Of a stretch of 64,000 nt of DNA, positions 43,035 to 52,364 are shown one piece after another. The stretch is from the NCBI GenBank assembly GCA_018141845.1, contig CP073340.1, forward strand, positions 1,451,001 through 1,515,000. Reading direction: 5' to 3'. The stretch is from Lachnospiraceae bacterium oral taxon 096. GTDB taxonomy: Bacteria; Bacillota; Clostridia; Lachnospirales; Lachnospiraceae. Position numbers and translations under genes: made by a program. The notes below the pieces were generated by a model. That model had not been told where the DNA came from. It worked only from the letters and a program-made list of their open reading frames with translations, and did no database searches. Every line of letters begins with the position of its first letter. The first letter of the stretch is position 1.

Positions 43035-44840
43035 ATGATAAAGAAAATAAAGATTTGCCTCATGGCTATATTTTTAATGAGTTCAGTGGTGAGCGTGCCA
43101 AGTTATGCCGCTCTTGTCAACATAGAAGGGAACAATTATCTTTCGCAGTCAAAGATTCCTCAGGGAAAGACAGGAAAAATAATGAATGTGACCTTTTCCT
43201 TCACGCCAGGAAGAGACTATGACAAGGCCTTCGCAGGCATTGCCTATGATGACCAGACCAATAGTAGAGATGACGGGACAGAGGGGGGAAATAATGATTT
43301 AAATAATGCCTTTCCGTTTGAGTTGACTTCGGAGACAACGAAACTTCGCTCTCTTGGAAAATTGCAAAAGGGAAAGAAGAAGACGGTTACCTTACAGGCC
43401 AGAGTCAGAAGGGATATCCCCGAAGGCTACTATGGTGTAAAAATTTATATCACAGATGATGGCAATAGCCATGATGTGGAAGAATATGTCAATGTATGGA
43501 TTAGCAAGTCAACAGAGGCCGAGACAACCGAAGAGACGACAACCGCAGCACCAGATAAAAATGCACTATTTATGTTGGGAGAGGGACAGGAAACGCCCTA
43601 TGGCGTGTATCCAAATGTCATGAATTTTGCAATTAATTTGCGAAATAATGGAAAGACTACCGCCTATGATGTCACCGCCCATATGGTGCTTGACAAAGAC
43701 AGCAAAGTCTTTCCGTTTGACATCAATGAAGTTAGCTATGACCATTACTTTGATCACATCGATGTCAATCAAGTGATGCCGATGAATTACAGCTTTATGA
43801 TCCGAAAAGATACCTATTCGGGAACCTATCCGATTAAGCTGCAAATTAGCTATCGAGATAAGGAATTTGGCGAGTTAAAGACCTTAGAAACAGAGTTTTA
43901 TGTCAATATTAAAAATAAGGAGGAGGTGGAGACAACCACAGCTCCAGAGACAACAGCTGCACCCGAGTTTAATGCCAATGAGAGAAGTAAAGCAAGAATT
44001 GTGGTTGACAGTTATCAGACGATTCCCGAAAAAGTGATTGCTGGACAGGAATTTGAATTAGTGATTAACATGAAGAATGCGACAACAAATTTAAATGCCA
44101 GCAATATTTTATTTTCCTTGGAGTCAGAAAAGGTAAGTGATAGTGCAGTATTTACCACAAGTTCGGGATCAAATTCTTTTGTGGTCAATTCTTTGGCCGC
44201 AGGAGCGACAACACAACTTCGAGTGAAAATGACAGCAAAGCCAGGTGTAGACCAGCGTTCCTATGGCATTAAGATTGGAGAAAAATATGATTCTCCAGAC
44301 TTTAAGAATGCGGAGGAATCGGTAAATATTGATGTTCCTGTATATCAGGTTGCTCGACTTGGAATTGGAAATATTGAGGCAGCACCAGCAAGCATTGCGG
44401 TCGGTGAGGAGAGCGATGTCACTTTCCAGATCAATAACACAGGAAAGGTTGTGCTCTATAATGTTTCTGCCAAATTTACAGGGGATAGCATCAAGGAAAA
44501 TGAAGTCTATGTCGGAAATATTAAGCCAGGAGAAAGTGGCAATGTTGATGCGATGATTAAGGGAGCCAATGTCAGTACAGAAGATGAAAAGGTAAAGATT
44601 TTGATTTCCTATGAGGATGAAAATGGTCAAGTGAGCACCGAAGAAAAGGAAATGGATTTACCCGTGACCGATGCCAATGCTTCGACAGAGGAGACAAGTG
44701 GTGAAGAAGTTGTCGATGACAATACAAAAAAAGGATCTATTTTGCCTAAGATTTTAATTCCGTTGGTTGTTCTTGTTGGCGGCGGCAGTGGCGGATTTAT
44801 CTACTATAAGAAGAGAAAGAAGAGAGAAGATGGAGAATAA
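43035..44840 (+). CDS. Membrane-anchored extracellular protein with CARDB-like domains, exporter partner
   Basis: A 601-residue protein with a signal peptide (KICLMAIFLMSSVVSVPSYA), a large extracellular part and a C-terminal membrane helix followed by KKRKKRE (ILIPLVVLVGGGSGGFIYY). The body has several immunoglobulin-like segments of the COG1361/CARDB sort, for example FAINLRNNGKTTAYDVTAHM and DVTFQINNTGKVVLYNVSA, separated by Thr/Glu/Ala-rich linkers (TTEETTTAAP, TTTAPETTAAP). It sits between an ABC ATPase and permease, with the permease start overlapping its stop. It probably projects from the membrane as a cell-wall-spanning element of the exporter, an inference from layout. Confidence 0.8.
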   Translation: MIKKIKICLMAIFLMSSVVSVPSYAALVNIEGNNYLSQSKIPQGKTGKIMNVTFSFTPGRDYDKAFAGIAYDDQTNSRDDGTEGGNNDLNNAFPFELTSETTKLRSLGKLQKGKKKTVTLQARVRRDIPEGYYGVKIYITDDGNSHDVEEYVNVWISKSTEAETTEETTTAAPDKNALFMLGEGQETPYGVYPNVMNFAINLRNNGKTTAYDVTAHMVLDKDSKVFPFDINEVSYDHYFDHIDVNQVMPMNYSFMIRKDTYSGTYPIKLQISYRDKEFGELKTLETEFYVNIKNKEEVETTTAPETTAAPEFNANERSKARIVVDSYQTIPEKVIAGQEFELVINMKNATTNLNASNILFSLESEKVSDSAVFTTSSGSNSFVVNSLAAGATTQLRVKMTAKPGVDQRSYGIKIGEKYDSPDFKNAEESVNIDVPVYQVARLGIGNIEAAPASIAVGEESDVTFQINNTGKVVLYNVSAKFTGDSIKENEVYVGNIKPGESGNVDAMIKGANVSTEDEKVKILISYEDENGQVSTEEKEMDLPVTDANASTEETSGEEVVDDNTKKGSILPKILIPLVVLVGGGSGGFIYYKKRKKREDGE

Positions 44841-46270
44841 TGAAATTTATTGATTTATTGACCATGAGCTTTGGCAATCTTGTGCGAAGAAAGATGCGAA
44901 CAGCATTGACCATTTTGGGCGTAATTATTGGAACGGCCTCGGTGGTCATTATGTTGTCCATTGGTATTGGAATGAAGGAAATGACGGACAAGATGTATGA
45001 AGGTGAGGGATCATTGACTCAAATTCAAGTTGATCCAAAAGATGATGTTGGTGGCAATGGGAAAAGTAATGCCAATCAACAGCAATATCTAAAGGATGAG
45101 GATATTCAACAGTTAAAGAGTTTGGAGCATGTGCAAGGCATTTCTCCCGTGATTGAGACGAGTGTCATTTTATTGCAGGGAAAGTGGATAAGTTTTGCCA
45201 CCTTGACAGGATCTGACGAAGAGTATATGAAAAATTTGAAGTTAAAAGATGGCGAAATTCCAAAGGCCAGTGACAAGGAACTTAGAGCCATCTATGGCGA
45301 TGCAGTGTTAGAGAGTTTTAATGATGCAAAGACAGGAAAAGGTTTTTTTGACACAGGAGTCAAGCCAGATGTTGATTATTCCGCTCCAATGTTTGTGATT
45401 TATGACACAGATGCCTATTATGCCTCAAAGACACCAAATTCAGCAAATTCAACAGATGCGGGAGCGGTTGGTGGAGCAGCAGATGCAGGGGGGAGTACAA
45501 GTGCATCGGGGGGAGATTCTACACAAAAGCCCAAGCCACCAAAGCGCTATCCTATTGCCAAAGCAGGGGAGCTAAAGAGTGAAGAAGATGGCGTGTATGG
45601 AACCTATAGTTATGGTGTGTATGTCAATATCGATCAGCTAAAGGCAGAGCTAAAAAAAGTTTTTCGAGGAAAGGCAATTCCCAATCAGCCGACAACCAAG
45701 AAGGGGAGACCGCTCAATTTTTGGGCCTATCAGCACTTGATTGTCAATGTAGATAAGATGAAAAATGTTGCCAGTGTACAAAAGAAAATGAAGGATCTTG
45801 GCTACAATGCAACTTCCAATGTCGAATGGATTAGTTCAGCAAAAAAGCAGACACAAATGATACAGATGATGCTTGGTGGTATCGGTGGTGTTTCCTTATT
45901 TGTTGCCGCCATTGGCATTGCCAATACGATGATGATGTCGATCTATGAGAGAACCAAGGAAATTGGAATTATGAAAGTTCTTGGCTGTGATATGAACAAG
46001 ATTCGGGATATGTTTTTGATGGAATCGGCAATGATTGGCCTTGCTGGAGGAATGATCGGCATTGGAATTAGTTATGGCGTGTCTATCATTTTAAATCATC
46101 TGGGAGGAGCAAAGATGATTATGTCAATGGATGGGGACATTTCCATTATTCCACTGTGGCTTTCGGGACTTTCGGTGGTGTTTGCAGTGATTGTGGGTAT
46201 GCTGGCTGGATTTTTCCCATCCATTCGTGCGATGCGTCTTAGCCCACTGGCTGCACTTCGAAATGAATAG
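44840..46270 (+). CDS. ABC exporter permease (MacB/FtsX family)
   Basis: A 476-residue permease of the MacB fold. It has an N-terminal helix in the LVRRKMRTALTILGVIIGTASVVIMLSIGIG motif, a large extracytoplasmic domain (about residues 45-340) with a Gly/Ser-rich insert (GGAADAGGSTSASGGDS) and three C-terminal helices including ERTKEIGIMKVLGCD and ending in IRAMRLSPLAALRNE. It pairs with the ATPase at 42286-43014 as a homodimer. The start ATG overlaps the stop of the surface protein. The low-complexity insert is unusual for the family. Confidence 0.9.
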   Translation: MKFIDLLTMSFGNLVRRKMRTALTILGVIIGTASVVIMLSIGIGMKEMTDKMYEGEGSLTQIQVDPKDDVGGNGKSNANQQQYLKDEDIQQLKSLEHVQGISPVIETSVILLQGKWISFATLTGSDEEYMKNLKLKDGEIPKASDKELRAIYGDAVLESFNDAKTGKGFFDTGVKPDVDYSAPMFVIYDTDAYYASKTPNSANSTDAGAVGGAADAGGSTSASGGDSTQKPKPPKRYPIAKAGELKSEEDGVYGTYSYGVYVNIDQLKAELKKVFRGKAIPNQPTTKKGRPLNFWAYQHLIVNVDKMKNVASVQKKMKDLGYNATSNVEWISSAKKQTQMIQMMLGGIGGVSLFVAAIGIANTMMMSIYERTKEIGIMKVLGCDMNKIRDMFLMESAMIGLAGGMIGIGISYGVSIILNHLGGAKMIMSMDGDISIIPLWLSGLSVVFAVIVGMLAGFFPSIRAMRLSPLAALRNE

Positions 46271-46272
46271 GC

Positions 46273-46424
46273 TTGTAAAAAGAATAAATTTTTAGTATAA
46301 TCAAAGAGCATATAACTGGCGAAGTGGAGCACCACAGGGAGTATGTAGATAGAAAATGTCGACCGCCTGGGCAGAACAAAGGTATCAATAGGTATTTTTG
46401 TTTTGTTTTGGCGGTTATTTTTTT
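46273..46424 (+). promoter_or_regulatory. Promoter and ZTP (pfl) riboswitch with terminator
   Basis: TTGTAA (46273-46278), 17 bases and TATAAT (46296-46301) form the promoter. The aptamer (about 46311-46375) has the pfl landmarks ACTGGCGAAGTGG, CCACAGGGAG and the diagnostic CCGCCTGGGCAG (46363-46374). ACCGCC within that last motif can also pair with GGCGGT (46410-46415), giving a terminator followed by TATTTTTTT. Ligand binding would keep ACCGCC in the aptamer and prevent termination. ZTP/ZMP accumulates when 10-formyl-tetrahydrofolate is short, and the genes downstream are the purine enzymes using that step. Confidence 0.93.
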
Positions 46425-46440
46425 GCAGAAAGGAAAGTTT

Positions 46441-47154
46441 ATGGAAAAGATTTCACTGTATGAAGAATTAAGAAGTAATGCCTACCCAGGTAGAGGAATT
46501 GTCATTGGACAAAGCGGTGATGGAAAAAAGGTCGTGATTGCTTATTTTATTATGGGAAGAAGTAGCAATTCCAGAAATCGTATTTTTGTCACAGAGGGCG
46601 ATGGTATTCGCACACAGGCTTTTGATCCGTCCAAACTTGAGGATCCTTCTTTGATTATCTATGCGCCAGTGCGAGTGCTTGGAAATAAGACGATTGTGAC
46701 CAATGGAGATCAAACAGATACCATCTATGAGGGAATGGACACCCAATTGACCTTTGAGCAAAGTCTAAGAAGTCGAGAGTTTGAGCCGGATGCTCCAAAT
46801 TATACGCCAAGAATTTCAGGAGTTGTGAGACATGAAAATGAGAAATTCCACTATGCACTCTCCATTTTAAAGTCTGATGATGGTGATCCAAGTTCTTGTC
46901 TTCGCTTTCACTATGCCTATGCAACACCAAAAGCAGGAGAAGGACATTTTATTCATACCTATATGAGCGATGGCAATCCATTGCCAAGCTTTTGTGGTGA
47001 GCCAAAGAAAGTAAAAATTGAAGGGGATATAGAGGAGTTTACAAAGAACTTGTGGGAGAGCTTAAATGAGGAGAATAAGGTTTCTCTATTTGTGCGCTTT
47101 ATTGACCTAAAGACAGGGCAGGCACAGACAAAGATCGTGAATAAGAATCAATAA
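46441..47154 (+). CDS. purO: IMP cyclohydrolase, PurO type
   Basis: A 237-residue protein of the archaeal-type IMP cyclohydrolase family, which closes the ring of FAICAR to IMP. Motifs: SNAYPGRGIVIGQS near the start, AYFIMGRSSNSRNRIF, IYAPVRVLGN, and EPDAPNYTPRISGV. Lachnospiraceae use such a protein instead of the C-terminal half of the PurH fusion. ATG at 46441 follows an AAAGGAAAG site and the riboswitch terminator. The next gene, ten bases downstream, supplies the previous step, so together they equal a split PurH. Confidence 0.9.
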   Translation: MEKISLYEELRSNAYPGRGIVIGQSGDGKKVVIAYFIMGRSSNSRNRIFVTEGDGIRTQAFDPSKLEDPSLIIYAPVRVLGNKTIVTNGDQTDTIYEGMDTQLTFEQSLRSREFEPDAPNYTPRISGVVRHENEKFHYALSILKSDDGDPSSCLRFHYAYATPKAGEGHFIHTYMSDGNPLPSFCGEPKKVKIEGDIEEFTKNLWESLNEENKVSLFVRFIDLKTGQAQTKIVNKNQ

Positions 47155-47164
47155 GGAGAAAAAA

Positions 47165-48343
47165 ATGAAAGAATTACAATTAAAGTACGGTTGTAACCCA
47201 AATCAAAAGCCATCAAGAATCTTTATGGAAAATGGCAAGGACCTTCCGATTGAAGTGCTCAGTGGAAGACCTGGATATATTAATTTTCTTGATGCCTTCA
47301 ATGGATGGCAGTTAGTCAGCGAATTAAAAAAGGCGGTGGGACTTCCTGCGGCAACTTCATTTAAGCATGTCTCTCCTGCGGGAGCTGCTGTGGGCAGACC
47401 GCTAAGTGATGTGTTAAAGAAAATTTATTGGGTGGAAGATGAAGAACTTAGTCCGTTGGCCTGTGCCTATGCAAGGGCAAGGGGAGCAGATCGCATGTCT
47501 TCCTTTGGAGATTTTATTGCTCTTAGTGATATTTGCGATGCGTCGACAGCCAAATTGATTAAGAGGGAGGTTTCCGATGGCGTGATTGCACCAGGATATA
47601 CAGAGGAGGCACTTTCCATACTAAAGCAAAAGAAAAATGGCAACTACAATATTATTGCGATTGATCCCAATTATGTGCCTGAGCCAATCGAAAGAAAGCA
47701 AGTCTTTGGCATTAGTTTTGAGCAGGGAAGAAATGATCTGTCAATCAATGCTGATTTGCTAAAAGATGTGGTGACACAGAATAAAAACATTCCACAATCT
47801 GCAAAAGAAGATTTGGTGATTTCTTTAATTATTTTAAAGTATACTCAGTCAAACTCTGTCTGCTATGTCAAGGATGGTCAAGCCATTGGGATTGGTGCAG
47901 GTCAACAATCGAGAGTTCATTGTACAAGGCTAGCAGGGAACAAGGCTGATAATTGGTATCTTCGTCAAAATGAAAAAGTGCTTTCTCTACCATTTCAGGA
48001 AGGAATCAAGAGAGCAGAACGAGATAATGCCATTGATGTCTATATTGGAGATGACAGCGTGGAAGAATTATTAAGTGATGGCAGATGGGAGCATTTGTTT
48101 ACAAGAAAGCCAGAGGAATTTACTAAGGAAGAGAAGAGAGCTTGGCTAGAGACATTGACTGGTGTATCCCTTGGATCCGATGCGTTCTTCCCATTTGGTG
48201 ATAATATTGAGCGCGCAAGGCGAAGTGGAGTGGAGTATATTGCTCAGCCAGGAGGCTCAGTGAGAGATGACCAAGTGATTGCAACTTGCGATCAATATGG
48301 CATTGCAATGGCGTTTACAGGAATTCGCCTTTTCCATCATTAA
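47165..48343 (+). CDS. purH: AICAR transformylase (stand-alone PurH formyltransferase domain)
   Basis: A 392-residue protein corresponding only to the AICAR formyltransferase part of PurH. Its Lys-His catalytic region is SFKHVSPAGAAVG, with YGCNPNQKPSRIF at the start and the ending QPGGSVRDDQVIATCDQYGIAMAF and TGIRLFHH. It transfers a formyl group from 10-formyl-THF to AICAR. The IMP cyclohydrolase domain of fused PurH is absent and supplied by the PurO gene immediately upstream. Under ZTP-riboswitch control this makes good sense, because ZMP is its own substrate. Confidence 0.94.
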   Translation: MKELQLKYGCNPNQKPSRIFMENGKDLPIEVLSGRPGYINFLDAFNGWQLVSELKKAVGLPAATSFKHVSPAGAAVGRPLSDVLKKIYWVEDEELSPLACAYARARGADRMSSFGDFIALSDICDASTAKLIKREVSDGVIAPGYTEEALSILKQKKNGNYNIIAIDPNYVPEPIERKQVFGISFEQGRNDLSINADLLKDVVTQNKNIPQSAKEDLVISLIILKYTQSNSVCYVKDGQAIGIGAGQQSRVHCTRLAGNKADNWYLRQNEKVLSLPFQEGIKRAERDNAIDVYIGDDSVEELLSDGRWEHLFTRKPEEFTKEEKRAWLETLTGVSLGSDAFFPFGDNIERARRSGVEYIAQPGGSVRDDQVIATCDQYGIAMAFTGIRLFHH

Positions 48344-48356
48344 AATATAAAAATAA

Positions 48357-48386
48357 TTGACGCAATCTTGAAGTTTGATGTATAAT
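48357..48386 (+). promoter_or_regulatory. galE promoter
   Basis: TTGACG (48357-48362), an 18-base spacer and TATAAT (48381-48386) with an upstream TG make a strong vegetative promoter 32 bases before the galE start. Confidence 0.8.
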
Positions 48387-48418
48387 ATAGACAAAATTTA
48401 TCTGTTGGAGGTAGAAGA

Positions 48419-49438
48419 ATGTCAATATTAGTGACTGGTGGTGCGGGATTTATTGGAAGCCACACTTGCATTGAACTATTGAATTCGGGCTATGAGGTTG
48501 TTGTCGTGGATAATCTCGTCAATTCTAGCAAGAAATCATTGGAGAGAGTGGAACAAATCACAGGAAAGAAAGTTACCTTTTATGAGGTGGATTGTTTAGA
48601 TAAAGACGGCTTAGAGCGTGTCTTTCACGAGCAAAAGATTGAGGCGGTCATTCACTTTGCTGGACTAAAAGCGGTGGGCGAATCGGTGTATAAACCACTG
48701 GAGTACTATCACAACAACATCACGGGAACCTTGGTTCTTTGTGATGTGATGAGAAATCATCAATGTAAGAATATTGTATTTTCTTCTAGTGCAACGGTGT
48801 ATGGAGACCCAGCATTTGTGCCAATTACAGAGGAGTGTCCAAAGGGAGAGATTACCAATCCCTATGGTCGCACCAAGGGAATGCTCGAGCAGATTTTAAC
48901 AGATTTACATACAGCAGATCCAGAGTGGAGTGTGATGCTTCTTCGCTACTTCAATCCGATAGGAGCCCATGAGTCGGGATTAATCGGTGAGAATCCAAGA
49001 GGCATTCCAAACAATCTTCTGCCGTATATCACACAGGTGGCTGTTGGAAAATTAGATTGTCTAGGTGTATTTGGAAATGATTATCCAACTCCAGATGGCA
49101 CCTGTGTCAGAGATTATATTCATGTTGTGGATTTGGCTGATGGTCATGTCAAGGCATTGGATAAGATGTTAAGAGATGAAAAGAAGGTTAGAATTTACAA
49201 TCTTGGAACAGGGGTTGGCTATTCTGTCTTGGATGTCATCAATGCATTTGAAAAGGCCAATCATTTGACCATTCGCAGGGAGTTTAAACCAAGAAGAGCG
49301 GGCGATGTACCACAGTGTTACTCCGATGCCACAAAGGCAAAGGAGGAACTTGGTTGGGTGGCCAAAAGAGATATCGAAAAGATGTGTCAGGATGCTTGGA
49401 GATGGCAAAAGAATAATCCAAATGGATTTGAAGATTAA
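48419..49438 (+). CDS. galE: UDP-glucose 4-epimerase
   Basis: A 339-residue extended SDR enzyme that interconverts UDP-glucose and UDP-galactose. The NAD loop is [16 protein letters not shown], then [30 protein letters not shown] with the catalytic Ser, and [10 protein letters not shown] with Tyr and Lys. The end [20 protein letters not shown] is typical. A GGAGGTAG site precedes ATG at 48419. It is a single-gene unit with its own promoter and terminator; sugar nucleotides for the envelope are the probable use. Confidence 0.97.
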   Translation: MSILVTGGAGFIGSHTCIELLNSGYEVVVVDNLVNSSKKSLERVEQITGKKVTFYEVDCLDKDGLERVFHEQKIEAVIHFAGLKAVGESVYKPLEYYHNNITGTLVLCDVMRNHQCKNIVFSSSATVYGDPAFVPITEECPKGEITNPYGRTKGMLEQILTDLHTADPEWSVMLLRYFNPIGAHESGLIGENPRGIPNNLLPYITQVAVGKLDCLGVFGNDYPTPDGTCVRDYIHVVDLADGHVKALDKMLRDEKKVRIYNLGTGVGYSVLDVINAFEKANHLTIRREFKPRRAGDVPQCYSDATKAKEELGWVAKRDIEKMCQDAWRWQKNNPNGFED

Positions 49439-49446
49439 AGTTTTTT

Positions 49447-49479
49447 GGGGGTGTGTCTTAGGCATATCCCCATTTTTTT
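49447..49479 (+). terminator. Terminator after galE
   Basis: GGGGGTGTGT pairs with GCATATCCCC (with wobbles) and is followed by ATTTTTTT. The nuclease gene begins 12 bases later. Confidence 0.88.
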
Positions 49480-49490
49480 AGAGGGAGAAA

Positions 49491-50228
49491 GTGTTGGAAG
49501 ATTTAAAAAAGAATAATAAGCTAAAGACGATATTGGCCATTGTAGTCATTCTTGTACTCTATTTTTTTCGTGGCGTATTGCCAGGGGTGCATCAAACGGA
49601 CCAAACACAACTTTCAGGAGATGTGCGCTATCCAGAGTTTTATAAGGTTGTAGGAAAGGCCAATATTTCTTCACAGGACAAAAAACTGAGAAAGGGAGAT
49701 ATTAAATACGATGGCTACGATCGCCTCAATCGAACATTAGCGGCTCATGGATATTTGACCTACAATAATATCAAGCGAGGTCAAGATGCCAGAGCTGACA
49801 TCAGTAAAATCAAGCCAAGTGGTTGGGTGAGCAATGGAAGGGTCAGCGTAAAATATGCCAATGGAAAATCTTATAATGGAACATTTTACAATCGCTCCCA
49901 TCTCATTGCCCATACGCTGGGTGGAGATGATAAAGGCTATAATTTAATTACAGGAACTCGGGCACAGAATGTGGGCACAGGGGATGGTGACGAGGGAATG
50001 CAATATCCAGAATCACTGGCAAAGAAGTATTTGACACAGAATAAAAAGGGAAGTTTGTATTATATTGCCACACCGATTTATCAGGGAGATGAATTGGTTC
50101 CTAGGGAAGTGACGGTGGATATTTTATCTGATGATGGAAGCATTAATCAACATATTATTGTGAGCAATGACATGCCAGGGTATCGCATTGACTATGCGAC
50201 GGGAACCTATGCCCCAGTTGGCAGATAA
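49491..50228 (+). CDS. Membrane-anchored DNA/RNA non-specific endonuclease (EndA-like)
   Basis: A 245-residue protein with an N-terminal membrane anchor (about residues 12-29, LKTILAIVVILVLYFF) and a beta-beta-alpha metal nuclease domain. The DRGH-type motif is NRSHLIAHTLGG (catalytic His137), followed by YNLITGTRAQNVG with the metal-binding Asn. This resembles streptococcal EndA, the DNA-entry nuclease, and secreted nucleases of Firmicutes. The start is GTG 49491 or TTG 49494, both after GAGGGAG. It is followed by a MacA-like gene after 18 bases, an unusual grouping. Competence-like ComM and DprA genes lie a few kb downstream. Confidence 0.85.
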   Translation: MLEDLKKNNKLKTILAIVVILVLYFFRGVLPGVHQTDQTQLSGDVRYPEFYKVVGKANISSQDKKLRKGDIKYDGYDRLNRTLAAHGYLTYNNIKRGQDARADISKIKPSGWVSNGRVSVKYANGKSYNGTFYNRSHLIAHTLGGDDKGYNLITGTRAQNVGTGDGDEGMQYPESLAKKYLTQNKKGSLYYIATPIYQGDELVPREVTVDILSDDGSINQHIIVSNDMPGYRIDYATGTYAPVGR

Positions 50229-50246
50229 CTTTGAAAGGAGGAGATA

Positions 50247-51629
50247 ATGAAAGGAAAGGAAAAAGATGTTGACGAGCAAATCCAAAAGATGATGGAGCAG
50301 CCAAGTGGTAAGATGAAGAAAAAACGAGGTATTGTGGGGAAATTGGTCATTGGTATTGTGGTCATTGTGCTGGCTGTCTTTGCAGTGAAAAAGTTTATGC
50401 CAAAGAAAAAAACATTGCCAATGGTCAGTGCACAGATGCTAGAGAAGGGAAATATTGATGACACTTTGGTGATTACAGGACCAATTGAGGGAAGTGACAG
50501 TGTAGATATTACTTCAGGTCTTCACAGCAAGGTGACAGAACTTTTAGTGAAAGAAGGTGACCATGTAGAAGCTGGAGCCGTTTTGGCAAAGATTGATCCA
50601 GAAGACATTCAAAAGAATATCCAGACAGCAAAGGGAGCTTATGAACTAAAAGTTGCTCAAAAAGAAGCCAAGCAAAAAGAAGATCAAAAGGCCTATGAAA
50701 AGGCCTTGGCTGATGTGGACACAGCACAACAAAATTTCAATCGCCAGAGTGAACTTGTTGCCGCAGGGGCAGCTCCTCAGGCTGAGCTTGACAACGCACA
50801 AAAGACCTTGGATGATGCCAAGCGTGTGGTGGATGGATTTGATGTAGAGGATGGAAAGGTTATCCCTGATCAGAGCTTTGATATTGACATTCAAAATGCA
50901 CAAACAGAACTGGATCAGCTCAATAAAAAATTAGATGATGTTATTATCAAGGCACCTATTTCTGGAACCATTACCAGAGTCAATACAAAAGTTGGTCAAT
51001 TTGCCGATGGTGTCGATGCAACACAAAGTAAGGGCATAATGATGAGCATTGAGAACTTACAGAATTTGCAAATGGAATTAGATATCAGTGAGTACAATAT
51101 TGGAAAGGTAAAGATTGGTCAGGCAGTGAGCATCAGTGCGGACATCCTTGGAGAGGGCAATACTGTGCGTGGAGAGGTGACTTCCATCAGCCCAACAGGT
51201 GAGAAAAAGTCAGAGACAAGTACAGAGAGAGTGATTCCTGTCAAGGTAAAAATTGTCGATGCCAATACGGCACTTATTTCTGGGATTACAGCTAAGGCAA
51301 AGATTGTCCTTGATTCAGCTCAGGATGCCTACATTGTTCCGATTTCCGCTATTGGTGATGATGGCACAGGAAAGACGGTGATTCAGATGCTACAACCAGA
51401 TGGAAATAATGGTTATACCGTACATATTGTACCTGTGGAAACGGGAATTGAAGACGATATCAATGCGCAATTAAAGGAAAATCCAATGCCTGGAGAGGAT
51501 ACAGCTTACTATGTCAAGACCTATGACACAAAATTGATGGAAGGAGAACAGGTTCAACTGCAAACGGGAGAGGATGATTCGGCGACAGCAGGGGATAAGA
51601 CAAAATCAAGTCAAGAGAAAGTGGAGTAG
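50247..51629 (+). CDS. Efflux periplasmic-adaptor-type subunit (MacA/HlyD family)
   Basis: A 460-residue membrane-fusion protein adapted to a Gram-positive. The cytoplasmic head is charged, with one membrane helix (about residues 31-50, LVIGIVVIVLAVFAVKKF), a lipoyl-like half (GLHSKVTELLVKEGDHVEAGAVLAKIDPEDI), a long coiled coil rich in Lys/Gln/Ala (about 130-230) and the second lipoyl/barrel part (DVIIKAPISGTITRVNTKVGQ). It ends in an acidic Ser-rich tail. It links to the MacB-type ATPase and permease encoded next, and completes a tripartite-style exporter without an outer-membrane part. Substrate unknown. Confidence 0.9.
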   Translation: MKGKEKDVDEQIQKMMEQPSGKMKKKRGIVGKLVIGIVVIVLAVFAVKKFMPKKKTLPMVSAQMLEKGNIDDTLVITGPIEGSDSVDITSGLHSKVTELLVKEGDHVEAGAVLAKIDPEDIQKNIQTAKGAYELKVAQKEAKQKEDQKAYEKALADVDTAQQNFNRQSELVAAGAAPQAELDNAQKTLDDAKRVVDGFDVEDGKVIPDQSFDIDIQNAQTELDQLNKKLDDVIIKAPISGTITRVNTKVGQFADGVDATQSKGIMMSIENLQNLQMELDISEYNIGKVKIGQAVSISADILGEGNTVRGEVTSISPTGEKKSETSTERVIPVKVKIVDANTALISGITAKAKIVLDSAQDAYIVPISAIGDDGTGKTVIQMLQPDGNNGYTVHIVPVETGIEDDINAQLKENPMPGEDTAYYVKTYDTKLMEGEQVQLQTGEDDSATAGDKTKSSQEKVE

Positions 51630-51632
51630 TCG

Positions 51633-52364
51633 ATGAAAGAAATTATTCGTTTAGAGAATTTGGTAAAAATCTATGACACAGGTGCAGTGCGAGTACTGGG
51701 GCTAAAAAAGATTTCTTTGAGCATTCAGCAGGGAGAGTTTGTGGCCATTATGGGGCATTCGGGTTCAGGAAAATCGACATTGCTCAATATTTTGGGATGT
51801 CTTGACCGACCAAGCCTTGGCGATTATTATCTTGACGGCATCAATGTGGCCAAGATGAGTCAGGATGAACTCAGCCGTGTGCGAAATGCAAAACTTGGAT
51901 TTGTCTTTCAGTCCTTTAATTTGATCAGCCGAATGAGCATTTTAAAAAATGTAGAGGTTCCAATGACCTATGCTCGTGTAAAACCATCAAAGCGAAGGGA
52001 AAGAGCAATGGAGTTACTTGCAATGGTTGGACTTTCCGAACGAATGAATCATGAGCCAAATGAGCTTTCTGGAGGTCAGCGACAGAGAGTGGCTATTGCC
52101 AGAGCACTCTCGAATCGTCCGCCCCTTATTCTTGCAGATGAGCCGACGGGAAACTTGGATTCTCAGGCATCAGTGGAGATTATGGAGCTCTTTGCCCAGT
52201 TAAATGCCCAGGGCAATACGGTGATTGTAGTTACACATGAGGACAATATTGCCCAATATGCCCATCGCATTCTCACCTTTAATGATGGCGTGATGATTTC
52301 TGATGAAATCAATCAAAATCCAACACCGATTACAGAAGGAGGAGGAATTCATCGTGTTAGTTGA
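51633..52364 (+). CDS. ABC exporter ATP-binding protein (MacB type)
   Basis: A 243-residue ATPase: Walker A GHSGSGKST, Q-loop FQSFNLISRM, signature LSGGQRQRVAIARA, Walker B LILADEPTGNLD and H-loop VTHEDN. It starts three bases after the adaptor gene and its end overlaps the permease start by 11 bases, so all three are co-translated. The arrangement adaptor-ATPase-permease is the usual Firmicutes MacAB-like order, used for peptides or antimicrobial compounds in known members. Confidence 0.94.
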   Translation: MKEIIRLENLVKIYDTGAVRVLGLKKISLSIQQGEFVAIMGHSGSGKSTLLNILGCLDRPSLGDYYLDGINVAKMSQDELSRVRNAKLGFVFQSFNLISRMSILKNVEVPMTYARVKPSKRRERAMELLAMVGLSERMNHEPNELSGGQRQRVAIARALSNRPPLILADEPTGNLDSQASVEIMELFAQLNAQGNTVIVVTHEDNIAQYAHRILTFNDGVMISDEINQNPTPITEGGGIHRVS

